Of a DNA stretch of 37,901 nt, positions 23,865 through 32,332 are shown in pieces. The notes under the pieces were generated by a model. It was not told the origin of the DNA and searched no databases. It saw nothing but the letters and a program-made list of their open reading frames with translations. The position numbers were made by a program, and so were the translations under genes. Each line of letters starts with the position of its first letter. Positions within the stretch are counted from its first letter, which is position 1. The DNA lies in assembly GCA_013360675.1 (NCBI GenBank), contig JABWBB010000026.1, forward strand, positions 1 through 37,901, written 5' to 3'. Origin of the DNA: Phycisphaerales bacterium. Lineage in GTDB: Bacteria; Planctomycetota; Phycisphaerae; Phycisphaerales; UBA1924.

Positions 23865-26081
23865 ATGCGCCGCGCTCTCACCCTCGCCGTCCTCACCCTG
23901 TCCACATCCGCCCTCGCCCAGCCCCTGACGACCTCGTTCGTCTACCAGGGTGAACTCCGCAGCGCGGGCGCGCCGATCACCACCCCCCACGACGTGCGGT
24001 TCTCCCTCTGGGATGCCCCCGCCGCGGGCTCGCAGGTCGGCCCCACGCTCTGCATCGACAACCTGACCCCCATCGACGGTCGCTTCTCGACGCCGCTCAA
24101 CTTTGGCGCGATCTTCACCGGCCAACGCCTTTACCTCCAGATCGAAACACGATCCGACACGGGCCTGAACTGCGCCAACACCAGCGGCTTCAGCACTCTC
24201 GCGCCGCGCCAGGAACTCACGATCACCCCACACGCCGCCTACTCGATCACCTCGGGCACGGCGACCTCTGCCACCAACGCCACCCAACTCAACGGCCAGG
24301 CCGCCTCCTTCTACACCAATGCCGCCAATCTCTCCGCCGGCACCATCCCCGACGCACGCCTCGCCTCGACCGTCGCCCGCACCAACATCACACAGACGTT
24401 TACCGGTGCGACCACCTTCTCCAACGCCTCCAACTCCTTCACGGGCAATGGCGCGGGGTTGACATCTCTGAACGCCTCGTCCATTCTCAGCGGCACGCTC
24501 GCCGACGCACGCCTCTCCTCCAACGTGGCCAATCTCGCCGCGGCCCAGACGTTCACGGGCGTCAAGAACTTCAACGCCGCGCCGGTCTTCAACGCCGCGG
24601 GTTCACCCTTCTCCGTCGCCGCCTCGGGCGTGGTGACCAACCTCAACGCGGACCTGCTCGACGGGCAGCACGCCGCCGCCTTCGCGCTCACCTCTCACTC
24701 CCACGACGCCGCTGCCATCACCACCGGGGTTTTCGCCGACGCCCGCATCTCCGGGGCGTTCCCTCGGCTGGCGTCCACCAACACGTTCACCAGCCTCCAG
24801 AACATCCTGGTCGCCACCAATAACGTCCTCGAGCTTTCCAGTTCCGCCATCTCCGGATCGTGGCTCAACCTTGAGAATACTTCCGCCTCGGGCCGCCGAT
24901 GGAACCTCATTTCCACCGGCTCGGGCAGCACCGAGGGCGTGGGCAAGTTCCTCATCCGCGACAACTCCAGCAACCTGACCCGCCTGGCCATCGATTCCTC
25001 GGGCCGCCTGGGCGTAGGCATGACCTCCCCGGGCGCTCCGCTGGACGTGCAGATCGCCTCGGGCCAGACCCTGCAGTTCCGCCAGGACTCGGGCCTGGTC
25101 CCGGGCATCAACGTCAACACGTCCGGCGCCAATGCGGGCGTCATGCGCCTGCGCAACGCGATCGAAGTCTGGCCCAGCGACGACGCCACGCGCGCGGGCC
25201 GAGTCGATGTCCGCAACACGAGCGGGACCTCCACCATCGCCCTCAACGGCGCGACCGGCGTCGTCACCGCGCAGGGCATCTCCGGGGAGTACACCGGGAC
25301 GGGGTCGGGCCTGGCCGTCTACGGCGTGCGCACCGGCAACAACAACCGCGGCTGGTTCGGGGGCTGGAACGAGGGGGGCTGGGCCGAGAGCCCCACCGGC
25401 ACCGGGTTCGTCGCCAGGACCACCACCGGCTCCTACGCCCTCTACGCCGAGCGAAACCCCGGGACAACGCCCGCCAACGTGAACCGCGGCTGGTTCGGCG
25501 GTTCGGGCGAGGGTGCCTGGGCCGAATCCGATCAGGGCAACGGCATCGTCGCGTTGACGCGCGGGCTCAACGCCGCGGCCGTCTATTGCCGCAATGACGC
25601 CGGTGGACGCGCCCTTTTCGCCGACGGCGTCGCCGCCGTGCGCGCGCTCGAGATCCTCGGCGGGGCCGATCTCGCCGAGCCCTTCGACATCAGCGGCGAC
25701 CCACTCCCGGGCATGGTGGTGGCCATCGATCCGAACAACCCCGGCCAACTGCGCATCGCCCACACCCCATACGACACCGCCGTCGCCGGCATCATCTCGG
25801 GCGCGAACGGGCTCTCCCCGGGCATGGTGATGCGCGACGACACGAGCACGCTGGCCAACGGCTCACACCCGGTGGCGATGACCGGGCGCGTCTGGTGCTA
25901 TGTCGACGCCACCCACGCCGAGATCCGGCCGGGCGACCGCCTGACCACGTCGGCGACACCCGGGCACGCGATGCGCGTGCTGGACGAAGCCCGCTCGCCC
26001 GGCACCGTCATCGGCAAGGCCATGACCCCGCTCGCCAAGGGAGAAAATGGCCTCGTGCTCGTCCTTGTCAACCTGCAGTAA
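23865..26081 (+). CDS. Secreted tail-fibre-like protein with intramolecular-chaperone-like end
   Basis: 738 residues. The signal peptide MRRALTLAVLTLSTSALA precedes the same QPLTTSFVYQGELRSAG domain as the previous gene. Fibre repeats follow, containing TIPDARLASTVAR, LTSLNASSILSGTLADARL and ADLLDGQHAAAFAL. Next come two WFGG units (NRGWFGGWNEGGWAES and NRGWFGGSGEGAWAES) about 45 residues apart. The last ~130 residues (GGADLAEPFDISGDPLPGM to the VLVLVNLQ end) are a domain often found at the C-terminus of bacterial and phage fibre proteins. The ATG at 23865 is preferred over 23853, because GGAG lies 7 nt before it. An astacin gene follows 11 bases downstream. Confidence 0.82.
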   Translation: MRRALTLAVLTLSTSALAQPLTTSFVYQGELRSAGAPITTPHDVRFSLWDAPAAGSQVGPTLCIDNLTPIDGRFSTPLNFGAIFTGQRLYLQIETRSDTGLNCANTSGFSTLAPRQELTITPHAAYSITSGTATSATNATQLNGQAASFYTNAANLSAGTIPDARLASTVARTNITQTFTGATTFSNASNSFTGNGAGLTSLNASSILSGTLADARLSSNVANLAAAQTFTGVKNFNAAPVFNAAGSPFSVAASGVVTNLNADLLDGQHAAAFALTSHSHDAAAITTGVFADARISGAFPRLASTNTFTSLQNILVATNNVLELSSSAISGSWLNLENTSASGRRWNLISTGSGSTEGVGKFLIRDNSSNLTRLAIDSSGRLGVGMTSPGAPLDVQIASGQTLQFRQDSGLVPGINVNTSGANAGVMRLRNAIEVWPSDDATRAGRVDVRNTSGTSTIALNGATGVVTAQGISGEYTGTGSGLAVYGVRTGNNNRGWFGGWNEGGWAESPTGTGFVARTTTGSYALYAERNPGTTPANVNRGWFGGSGEGAWAESDQGNGIVALTRGLNAAAVYCRNDAGGRALFADGVAAVRALEILGGADLAEPFDISGDPLPGMVVAIDPNNPGQLRIAHTPYDTAVAGIISGANGLSPGMVMRDDTSTLANGSHPVAMTGRVWCYVDATHAEIRPGDRLTTSATPGHAMRVLDEARSPGTVIGKAMTPLAKGENGLVLVLVNLQ

Positions 26082-26092
26082 GGAGAGCCGCC

Positions 26093-27169
26093 ATGAACCG
26101 ACTCTCTGCTCCGCTCTTGGCACTGCTGCTCGCCACGCCTCTTGTCGCGGCGCAGCACATCCCTCCCCACTCGCTCCCGCCGCCGATCAGCCCGCCGCTG
26201 CTGGCCCGCCCGGCGTACGACCCGCACCCGCCCGCGCCGTCAAGCCAGCCGGAATCTGTCCCGGCCACCGAACCCGAAACACCCCCACCCTTCGATCCGC
26301 CCGAATCCGGGCTCGAATGCACGCCGGGGCATGTCATCGTCGGGTGCGTGCAGGTCCCCATCTTCCAGGAGCGAGGCCCCTACTCCCAGGCCCCGCGCTG
26401 GCCGGGCGTGATTCCCTACGAGTACGACGGCAACGTCACCCAGGCCAGCCGCACGCTCTTCGATGCGGCGATGGCCGAAGTCGAAAGTTATTGCAATGTC
26501 GATTTCGTCCCGCGCGAGTGGTTCCACACCTCGTGGCTGCACATCCAGACCTCGAACGCAAGCAACGCACCCATCGGCCTGGGCCCGGGGGAGCGCATCG
26601 TCAATATCTCGAACTTCAACATCCACTACACCTCGGTCCACGAACTCTTCCACGTGCTGGGGGTCTACCACGAGCAGTCCCGCACCGACCGCAACACCTT
26701 CGTCACCATCAACACCGCGAGCATCTGCCAGGACTGCTGCATGGGCGGGCCGTGCAACAGCCAGTTCGAGATCGAAGCGTCCTCAGGGAGCATCGGCCTC
26801 TACAACTTCGATTCCTTCATGCACTACCCGGCCACCGCATTCAGCACCGGCGGCAACACCATCACCGTCCAGCCGGCGTTCGCCGCCATCTGGCAGAACC
26901 GCATCGGCCAGCGCTCGCACTGGTCATTCGGCGATCGTTCCACCGCGATCTTCCTGCACCAGCCGGGGTGGGCGAAGATCGCCCAGATCGGCGGCTCCAA
27001 CGGCCCGGGCACCTGGGCCAACCCCTTCAACAACTTCCCCGACGCCTACAACGCCGCCCCGACGGGGGGCGACGTGATCCTCCGCTCGGGCTACTTCACG
27101 GGCCTGGGCCTGCGCACCAAGGCCATGCGTATTCACGCCCCCGACGGGGGCGTCCGCATCGGGCAATAG
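26093..27169 (+). CDS. Secreted astacin-family (M12A) zinc metalloprotease
   Basis: 358 residues. A signal peptide (MNRLSAPLLALLLATPLVAA) and a Pro-rich propeptide-like stretch precede the protease domain from about residue 100. The zinc motif HELFHVLGVYHEQSRTDR (His183, Glu184, His187, His193) is the full astacin signature, and the Met-turn SFMHY (241-245) follows. Residues about 300-358 (GPGTWANPFNNFPDAYNAAP, then GGDVILRSGYFTG) look like the first turn of a right-handed beta-helix. The ATG at 26093 has AAGGAG, which overlaps the preceding stop codon, so it is coupled to the fibre-like gene. The substrate is unknown. Confidence 0.92.
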   Translation: MNRLSAPLLALLLATPLVAAQHIPPHSLPPPISPPLLARPAYDPHPPAPSSQPESVPATEPETPPPFDPPESGLECTPGHVIVGCVQVPIFQERGPYSQAPRWPGVIPYEYDGNVTQASRTLFDAAMAEVESYCNVDFVPREWFHTSWLHIQTSNASNAPIGLGPGERIVNISNFNIHYTSVHELFHVLGVYHEQSRTDRNTFVTINTASICQDCCMGGPCNSQFEIEASSGSIGLYNFDSFMHYPATAFSTGGNTITVQPAFAAIWQNRIGQRSHWSFGDRSTAIFLHQPGWAKIAQIGGSNGPGTWANPFNNFPDAYNAAPTGGDVILRSGYFTGLGLRTKAMRIHAPDGGVRIGQ

Positions 27170-27206
27170 CAGACTCTCGCAGCCGCTTCCCCCTACACTC
27201 CCCCCT

Positions 27207-28685
27207 ATGCCCTTCCACCCTCAAGGCCTCACGTCCCTCAAGCCCTCCGGCAGGGTCAACCCCAACCTCCACGCCCTCGCCCACGGCGGGGGTCCCATCC
27301 TCACCAAACGCATACCCTCCTGGCCCTACGCCGACCCCAAAGACCGGCTCATCGTCTCCTATGACGAATACGTCAAAACCGGCGGCTACGTCGGCCTGCG
27401 CAAAGCGCTCGCCATGAAGCCCGACGCCGTCACCGAGGAAGTGAAAAAGTCCGTCCTCCGCGGTCGCGGTGGGGCGGGCTTCCCCACCGGTCTCAAGTGG
27501 ACCTTCCTCCCCAAGCTCGCCACCAACGACCAGGGCCAGGAGGCCGACCCGGGCCAGCGCTACCTCGCCGTCAACGCCGATGAATCCGAGCCGGGCACCT
27601 TCAAGGACCGGCTCCTGATGGACTACGACCCTCACCTGCTGCTCGAGGGCATCGCCATCGCCTGCTACGCCTGCCGAATCAAGACCGCCTTTATCTTCAT
27701 CCGCGGCGAGTACCACCACCAGGCCCACGTCCTCGAGCAAGCCATCGCCGAGGCCTACCAGCACGGCGTCTTCGGGCCCAAAGGCCTTCTCAACGGCGAG
27801 AACACCGCACGCGGCGGCTCCTTCAGCGTTGATTGCCACGTCCACCGCGGCGCGGGCGCGTATATCTGCGGCGAAGAGACCGCTCTGCTCGAGGGCCTCG
27901 AGGGCAAGCGCGGCTGGCCCCGCATCAAGCCCCCCTTCCCCGCCGTAAAGGGCCTCTTCGGCAAGCCCACCATCATCAACAACGTCGAGACCCTCGCCCA
28001 CCTCCCCAGCATCATCGAGTTCGGCGCTGACTGGTTCTGCAAGCAGGGCGTCGCCTCCACCCTCCCCGGCAACAACCCGCCCTCCTTCGGCACCAAGCTC
28101 ATGGGCGTCAGCGGACACGTCGCACGCCCGGGCGTCTATGAGTGCGAACTGGGCATCCCGCTGCGCGTCCTCGTCGAGGAACTCTGCGGCGGGATCCGCA
28201 ACGGCAAACGATTCAAGGGTGCCATCGCGGGTGGCGTCTCCATGGGCATCCTCGGCCCCGACCAGTACGACGCCGACATGGACTTCGACATCGGCCGCAA
28301 GCACAACGTGCTGGGCCTGGGCACCGCGGGCCCGACCATCTTCGACGAAGACACCGACATGGTCGCCGTCGCCCGCAACATCGCCCGCTTCTTCAAGCAC
28401 GAATCGTGCGGGCAGTGCACGCCCTGCCGCGAGGGCTCGGGCTGGCTCTACCAGTTGCTCGGTCGCATCGAAGAGGGGCACGCCAAGACCCGCGACCTCG
28501 ATCTCGCCCTCGAGATCGCCACGTCGATGGGCTCGATGCCCGGAACGACGATCTGCGGCTTGGCCGACGGGAACAACTGGGCCGTCCGCACCATCATGAA
28601 CAAGTACTGGAGCGAGTTCGAGAAGCGCGTCCAGCCCACGCACGTCGCCGTCAAGATGACCGTCGGCGCCAGCGCGAAGGGTTGA
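27207..28685 (+). CDS. nuoF: NADH-quinone oxidoreductase subunit F
   Basis: 492 residues. NuoF carries the NADH site, FMN and the N3 [4Fe-4S] cluster of complex I. The FMN/NADH motifs LRGRGGAGFPTGLKW and GAGAYICGEETALLEGLEG and the cluster ligands HESCGQCTPCREGSGW are all intact, and NADESEPGTFKDRLLMDYD is present. The length is slightly above the usual 420-450 because of a ~40-residue N-terminal lead. It stands alone: no nuoE or nuoG flanks it. It could also serve an NAD-linked hydrogenase or formate dehydrogenase, but NuoF is the best name. Confidence 0.92.
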   Translation: MPFHPQGLTSLKPSGRVNPNLHALAHGGGPILTKRIPSWPYADPKDRLIVSYDEYVKTGGYVGLRKALAMKPDAVTEEVKKSVLRGRGGAGFPTGLKWTFLPKLATNDQGQEADPGQRYLAVNADESEPGTFKDRLLMDYDPHLLLEGIAIACYACRIKTAFIFIRGEYHHQAHVLEQAIAEAYQHGVFGPKGLLNGENTARGGSFSVDCHVHRGAGAYICGEETALLEGLEGKRGWPRIKPPFPAVKGLFGKPTIINNVETLAHLPSIIEFGADWFCKQGVASTLPGNNPPSFGTKLMGVSGHVARPGVYECELGIPLRVLVEELCGGIRNGKRFKGAIAGGVSMGILGPDQYDADMDFDIGRKHNVLGLGTAGPTIFDEDTDMVAVARNIARFFKHESCGQCTPCREGSGWLYQLLGRIEEGHAKTRDLDLALEIATSMGSMPGTTICGLADGNNWAVRTIMNKYWSEFEKRVQPTHVAVKMTVGASAKG

Positions 28686-28746
28686 CCCGTCACAACAACT
28701 CGTCCGCCCGGCGCGTGCCCCGCGCGGGCGATCATCGGAGCACGCC

Positions 28747-30045
28747 GTGTCCCATCCTTACCGTGCCTTGTTCCCCGCGCTGATTCAACCCCCGACCTCG
28801 GGGGTTGCCTTCTTCGATAACGCCGGCGGCTCGCAACTGCCCCAGTGCGTCATCGACGCCGCTACGCGCTATCTCACTTTTTCCTATGCCAACACGGGCG
28901 GGGCCTACGCCCCCAGCCGCGACGCCGCCGCCACGATCAAACTCGCCCACGAGATCGTCAAACTCTTCCTCAACGCCGCCCCCGCCCTGCACGCGCCGCG
29001 CGAACAAACCGCCGGCGAGGTGATCCTGGGCGCTTCCTCTACCGCCCTGTGCCACCTCGTCGCCAACGCCTACGCCGACGCGCGCGACGCGGGCTGGCCC
29101 CACGCCAAAGCCCGCGCATCGCGCACCGAGATCATCGTCGCCGCCGCCGGTCACGAGGCCAACATCGGCCCCTGGGCTCGCCTCGCCGCCCGGGGCTACA
29201 CCATACGTTTCTGGCCCACCGAAAAGACCGCGCAGGGTTTTCGCCCCAGCCTCGACACGCTGCGCACGCTCCTCAACGAGCGCACGCAACTCGTCGCCTT
29301 CCCGCACGTCTCCAACATCCTGGGCGAAGTGTGGGACCCGCGCCCCGCGATCGAACTGGCCAAAGCCGCGGGCGCGCGCACGATGGTCGACGGCGTCGCC
29401 TACGCCCCCCACGCCGCCCCCGATGTCCGCGCCCTCGCCTGCGACTGGTACGTCTATTCCGCCTACAAGGTCTTCGGCCCGCACATGGGTGCGCTCTTCG
29501 GCACGCACGAAGCCCTGGGCGAACTCGAAGGCCCCAACCATTTCTTCATCCCACGCGACGAGATCCCTCGCAAGTGGGAAGTGGGCGGCGCATCGCACGA
29601 GGGGTGCGCCATGATCGCCGCCCTGTGGACTTTCGCCTGCCAGGTCACGGGTGAGGACCCCGCCTCGACGCCGCGCCGCGACACCATCGCCAGCGCCATG
29701 GCGCAGATGGCCCGCGCCGAGCGTGGCCTGCTCAAGCCCCTGATCGAAGGCCTCGCCGCCCACCCGCGTCTTCGCGTGATCGGCTCGACGGCGAGCGACG
29801 AATCCCGCGTCGCCACCATCGGCTTTGTCCACGAATCTCGCCCCGCGCGCGACATCGCCACCCTCGCCAACGAGCAGAACCTGGGCCTGCGCTGGGGGCA
29901 TTTCTATTCCAAGCGCCTGGTCGATGAACTCGCCCCGCAGTACCGCCTCAACCCCGACGACGGCGTCGTCCGCGTCAGCCTGCTCGGCTACAACTCACGC
30001 GACGAGATCGACCGGTTGCTCGAGTTCCTCGCCTCGGCCTGCTGA
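28747..30045 (+). CDS. Cysteine desulfurase-like PLP enzyme (class V aminotransferase fold)
   Basis: 432 residues. The N-terminus reads VAFFDNAGGSQLPQCVIDAA, typical of the 'cysteine desulfurase-like' (TIGR01976-type) branch rather than IscS or SufS. PLP-site residues are His136 (GHEANI), Asp215 (TMVDGVAYAPH) and Lys241 in DWYVYSAYKVFGPHMGALFG. The mobile loop of true desulfurases, with its catalytic cysteine, is not evident, so the reaction is uncertain. The GTG start at 28747 follows GGAGCACGCC. It converges on the zinc-ribbon gene with one base between the stops. Confidence 0.85.
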   Translation: MSHPYRALFPALIQPPTSGVAFFDNAGGSQLPQCVIDAATRYLTFSYANTGGAYAPSRDAAATIKLAHEIVKLFLNAAPALHAPREQTAGEVILGASSTALCHLVANAYADARDAGWPHAKARASRTEIIVAAAGHEANIGPWARLAARGYTIRFWPTEKTAQGFRPSLDTLRTLLNERTQLVAFPHVSNILGEVWDPRPAIELAKAAGARTMVDGVAYAPHAAPDVRALACDWYVYSAYKVFGPHMGALFGTHEALGELEGPNHFFIPRDEIPRKWEVGGASHEGCAMIAALWTFACQVTGEDPASTPRRDTIASAMAQMARAERGLLKPLIEGLAAHPRLRVIGSTASDESRVATIGFVHESRPARDIATLANEQNLGLRWGHFYSKRLVDELAPQYRLNPDDGVVRVSLLGYNSRDEIDRLLEFLASAC

Positions 30046-30046
30046 T

Positions 30047-30358
30047 TCATCGAAGCCGACGCGCAAGCCAGGCAAGATCGAGGGCGACGCACACGACTCC
30101 CACCACGGCCGCCGTCGCCACCAACCACGCCGGCGGGGCCAGGAAGGTCAACACAACCCCCACCAGAACCGCCAGCAGGATGACGCCGCCGACGTGAATG
30201 TACGACTGATTGTGCACCGGGCGTGCGACAAGCCGACACACATGCCCGCACTCGGGGCACCAGACCACGTCGTTCACCGCCCCCAGGCCTTCGAGCGAAT
30301 AACCGCACGCTTCACACGGCGCAACGGGCGACGGCTTTCCACCTCTGGATGGGGTCAA
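30047..30358 (-). CDS. Small zinc-ribbon membrane protein (TTG start)
   Basis: About 103 residues. It has no ATG or GTG in a suitable place; a TTG at 30358 follows GAGGTG, which overlaps the end of the thioesterase gene. The product has C15-x2-C18 in PCEACGYSLEGL and C34-x2-C37 in WCPECGHVC, a zinc ribbon typical of Phycisphaerae membrane proteins. Two hydrophobic helices follow (VGGVILLAVLVGVVLTFLA and LVATAAVVGVVCVALDLAWL). A conventional gene call starts far upstream inside the thioesterase gene in the wrong frame, or misses it altogether. The function is unknown. Confidence 0.7.
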   Translation of the reverse strand: MTPSRGGKPSPVAPCEACGYSLEGLGAVNDVVWCPECGHVCRLVARPVHNQSYIHVGGVILLAVLVGVVLTFLAPPAWLVATAAVVGVVCVALDLAWLARRLR

Positions 30359-30362
30359 TGAA

Positions 30363-30827
30363 CTACACCTCGCCCGCCAGCCACTCGGGCAGTGCGTGCA
30401 CCCGCCCCTGTGCGTCGACGCACGCCAGCGTCGTCGTCGCCGTGATCGCGGGCACGCCGTCGTCCACCGCGTTCCCGTGCCGCTCGACCACGACCACCTC
30501 GTACGCATGCACCAGTTTGGCTCGCCCCCCGCCGCTGACCCGTACACGAACCTCCACCATGTCGTCATACAAGATCGGGCGGCGGTACCGGGCCTCGAGT
30601 TTCGCAACGACCAGGAAGACCCCCGCGGCTTCGAGCTGGGCGTAACTCACGCCGCACTCGCGCAGCATCTCGGTCCGGGCGATCTCGAGCCAGGCCACGC
30701 AGGCCCCGTGGTGGGCCACGTTCATCGGGTCGCACTCGCAATACCGCACCCGCAGGCGCGTCGCGCCCTCGCGGGCGGGCGGGCGCTGGGGCGCCGGGGC
30801 CGACAGATGTCTCGCGTGACCCTTCAT
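30363..30827 (-). CDS. Acyl-CoA thioesterase, 4-hydroxybenzoyl-CoA / YbgC type
   Basis: About 154 residues with the hotdog fold of the YbgC-like family. The catalytic region reads RVRYCECDPMNVAHHGACVA, with the conserved aspartate in CDPMN, followed by WLEIARTEMLRECG, LVVAKLEARYRRPILYDD and a final strand AITATTTLACVDAQGR. Members cleave short or aromatic acyl-CoA esters in the cytoplasm. The start at the ATG at 30827 lacks a clear ribosome site; a TTG at 30836 is an alternative. It is divergent from the GNAT gene, with 26 bases between them. The zinc-ribbon gene follows it closely. Confidence 0.87.
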   Translation of the reverse strand: MKGHARHLSAPAPQRPPAREGATRLRVRYCECDPMNVAHHGACVAWLEIARTEMLRECGVSYAQLEAAGVFLVVAKLEARYRRPILYDDMVEVRVRVSGGGRAKLVHAYEVVVVERHGNAVDDGVPAITATTTLACVDAQGRVHALPEWLAGEV

Positions 30828-30853
30828 GACGATCAAGTCTACAGTCTGCGTTC

Positions 30854-31399
30854 ATGCCGACGGGGCAGATCAACCCAGCGCAGATCCAGATCCGCCTGAT
30901 CACGCCGCAGGACTCGATCCCGGCGATCACGCGCCTGCTTCACCGCGCGTACGCCAAGCAGGTGGCGATGGGCCTGCGCCCGCTCGCGGGCCGACAAGAC
31001 GACGCGATGACCGCCCAGCGCGCCGCCTGCAGCGAGTGCATCCTCGCGGTCGCCCCCGCCAGCGAAGGCGCCCAGATCCTCGGCGTCATCCTCTTCGAAG
31101 AGCAGGAGGCCGCCTCCTTCCCCACCTTCTTCCTGCGCCCCGAGGTCTGCCATTTTGCCCAGTTTGGCGTCGATCCCGATGCCCAGGGCAAGGGCGTGGG
31201 TCGCATGCTCCTTCAGGCCGTCGAAGAGCGGGCCATCGCCCGCGGCGCGACCGAACTGGCCTGCTCCATGGCCGAGCCCGACCGCGACCTCTACGACTTC
31301 TACATCAAGCGGGGTTACCGCCACGTTGAATACTGGCAATGGCCCTACACCAACTACCGCAGCTGCATCCTGAGCAAAACCCTACCGGCCCGCCAATAA
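30854..31399 (+). CDS. GNAT family N-acetyltransferase
   Basis: 181 residues. The acetyl-CoA-binding motif AQFGVDPDAQGKGVGRMLLQ (about residues 103-122) is a complete GNAT motif A. The end YDFYIKRGYRHVEYWQWPYT fits the family's motif B. The N-terminus (IQIRLITPQDSIPAITRLL) is the usual first strand and helix. The acceptor is unknown. A single gene, divergent from the thioesterase. Confidence 0.88.
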   Translation: MPTGQINPAQIQIRLITPQDSIPAITRLLHRAYAKQVAMGLRPLAGRQDDAMTAQRAACSECILAVAPASEGAQILGVILFEEQEAASFPTFFLRPEVCHFAQFGVDPDAQGKGVGRMLLQAVEERAIARGATELACSMAEPDRDLYDFYIKRGYRHVEYWQWPYTNYRSCILSKTLPARQ

Positions 31400-31513
31400 G
31401 GCGCAAAATCGACTCAGATCGGGTTCTCTCGAAACCCACGACCCACTATCATCAGGAAGTCCCGGGCGGTCCGCCCCGACCGGGTTGTTTCCGATTTTCT
31501 TCAGGAGAGAGAC
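31400..31513 (+). promoter_or_regulatory. Spacer with a GC-rich hairpin before the second sorted protein
   Basis: The CCCGGGCGGTCC...GACCGGG region (about 31458-31486) can form a hairpin and is followed by TTGTTT, so it may be a weak terminator for the GNAT gene. CAGGAGAGAGAC provides the ribosome site for the next gene. No clear promoter boxes are visible. Confidence 0.35.
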
Positions 31514-32212
31514 ATGCAGAAGTTCATCGCTTGTGGTGCCCTCGCGCTTTGCGCCGGGCTGGCCAACGCCGACATCGTCGCGTACTGGTCCTTCTTTGAC
31601 ACCGTTCCCCCCAGCGGGTCCAACTTCGGCGTCATGCCGATCAACGCCAACCTCGTGCATCACGCCGGCGGCGGGGTCCTCACCACCGACGCCGTATCGA
31701 GCCCCAACAACTCCACCGACGGCGACATCCAGCACTTCACCGGCTCGGGCATCAACGTCGAAGCCCCCTTCCCCAACGGGTCGGACATCTCGATGCGCGC
31801 GGGCCTGGGCCAGCGCAGCGAGGGCAAGTCGTACTTCTTCCAGCTCAACACCAGCCTCTTCGAGGACATCACCCTCACCTACGCCGAGCGCGTCACCAGC
31901 ACCGGCCCCGCCAACGTCGCCGTCGCCTACTCGACCGACGGCGTGAACTGGACCGGCGTGGCCAGCGCCAACTACGCCACGACCCGCAACTCGACCTACG
32001 CCCTGCGCACGGTCGACCTGACCGCGGTCAATGCGATCGAGAACGCCGCCTCGACCTGGGTCCGCCTCACCTTCACCGGCTTTGGCGCCACGTCGACCAC
32101 CGGCAACATCCGCATGGACAACATCAAGTTCGACGGCACGCGCATCCCCACGCCGGGCACCTGCGCCCTGGTGGGCATGGGCCTGCTCGCCGCCGCCCGT
32201 CGCCGCCGCTAA
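31514..32212 (+). CDS. Secreted protein with PEP-CTERM-type sorting tail
   Basis: 232 residues. The signal peptide is MQKFIACGALALCAGLANA. The beta-sandwich-like body carries VAVAYSTDGVNWTGVASA and WVRLTFTGFGATSTTGN, a common layout in planctomycete surface proteins. The tail is PTPGTCALVGMGLLAAA ending in four arginines, the same Pro-Gly/helix/Arg sorting signal as the protein at 1772. It should be exported and trimmed by an exosortase encoded elsewhere. The ATG at 31514 follows AGGAGAGAGAC. It has its own structured 3' end and terminator. Confidence 0.82.
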   Translation: MQKFIACGALALCAGLANADIVAYWSFFDTVPPSGSNFGVMPINANLVHHAGGGVLTTDAVSSPNNSTDGDIQHFTGSGINVEAPFPNGSDISMRAGLGQRSEGKSYFFQLNTSLFEDITLTYAERVTSTGPANVAVAYSTDGVNWTGVASANYATTRNSTYALRTVDLTAVNAIENAASTWVRLTFTGFGATSTTGNIRMDNIKFDGTRIPTPGTCALVGMGLLAAARRRR

Positions 32213-32214
32213 GA

Positions 32215-32300
32215 GCCTCGAACAGAATGACCTTCAACGCCTCGTGGGGCGGGCGGCTCGCCTGCCCCTACCCCTTCTACCCGGTCATTCTGTGAGAGGC
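32215..32300 (+). repeat. 86-nt nested inverted-repeat element after the surface-protein stop
   Basis: The outer arms ACAGAATGACC (32222-32232) and GGTCATTCTGT (32283-32293) are a perfect 11-bp pair. They extend outward past tandem G-A mismatches into GCCTC/GAGGC (32215-32219, 32296-32300). Inside is GGGGCGGGCG/CGCCTGCCCC (32246-32268), a 10-pair hairpin with one wobble. It starts 2 bases after the stop codon and ends 32 bases before the terminator. It could be a tiny mobile hairpin repeat or a structured 3' RNA. Confidence 0.65.
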
Positions 32301-32332
32301 ACCAAGCCGCGACCACAACCAATCTCATCACG

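Noticed and set aside
22097..26081. Prophage tail-fibre genes
   Set aside because: Both proteins have standard signal peptides, and no phage structural, lysis or integration genes are nearby.
28686..28746. GC-rich hairpin between nuoF and the PLP enzyme as a terminator
   Set aside because: The GCCCGGCGCG...CGCGCGGGC arms pair with a bulge, but no T-tract follows and a ribosome site begins at once.
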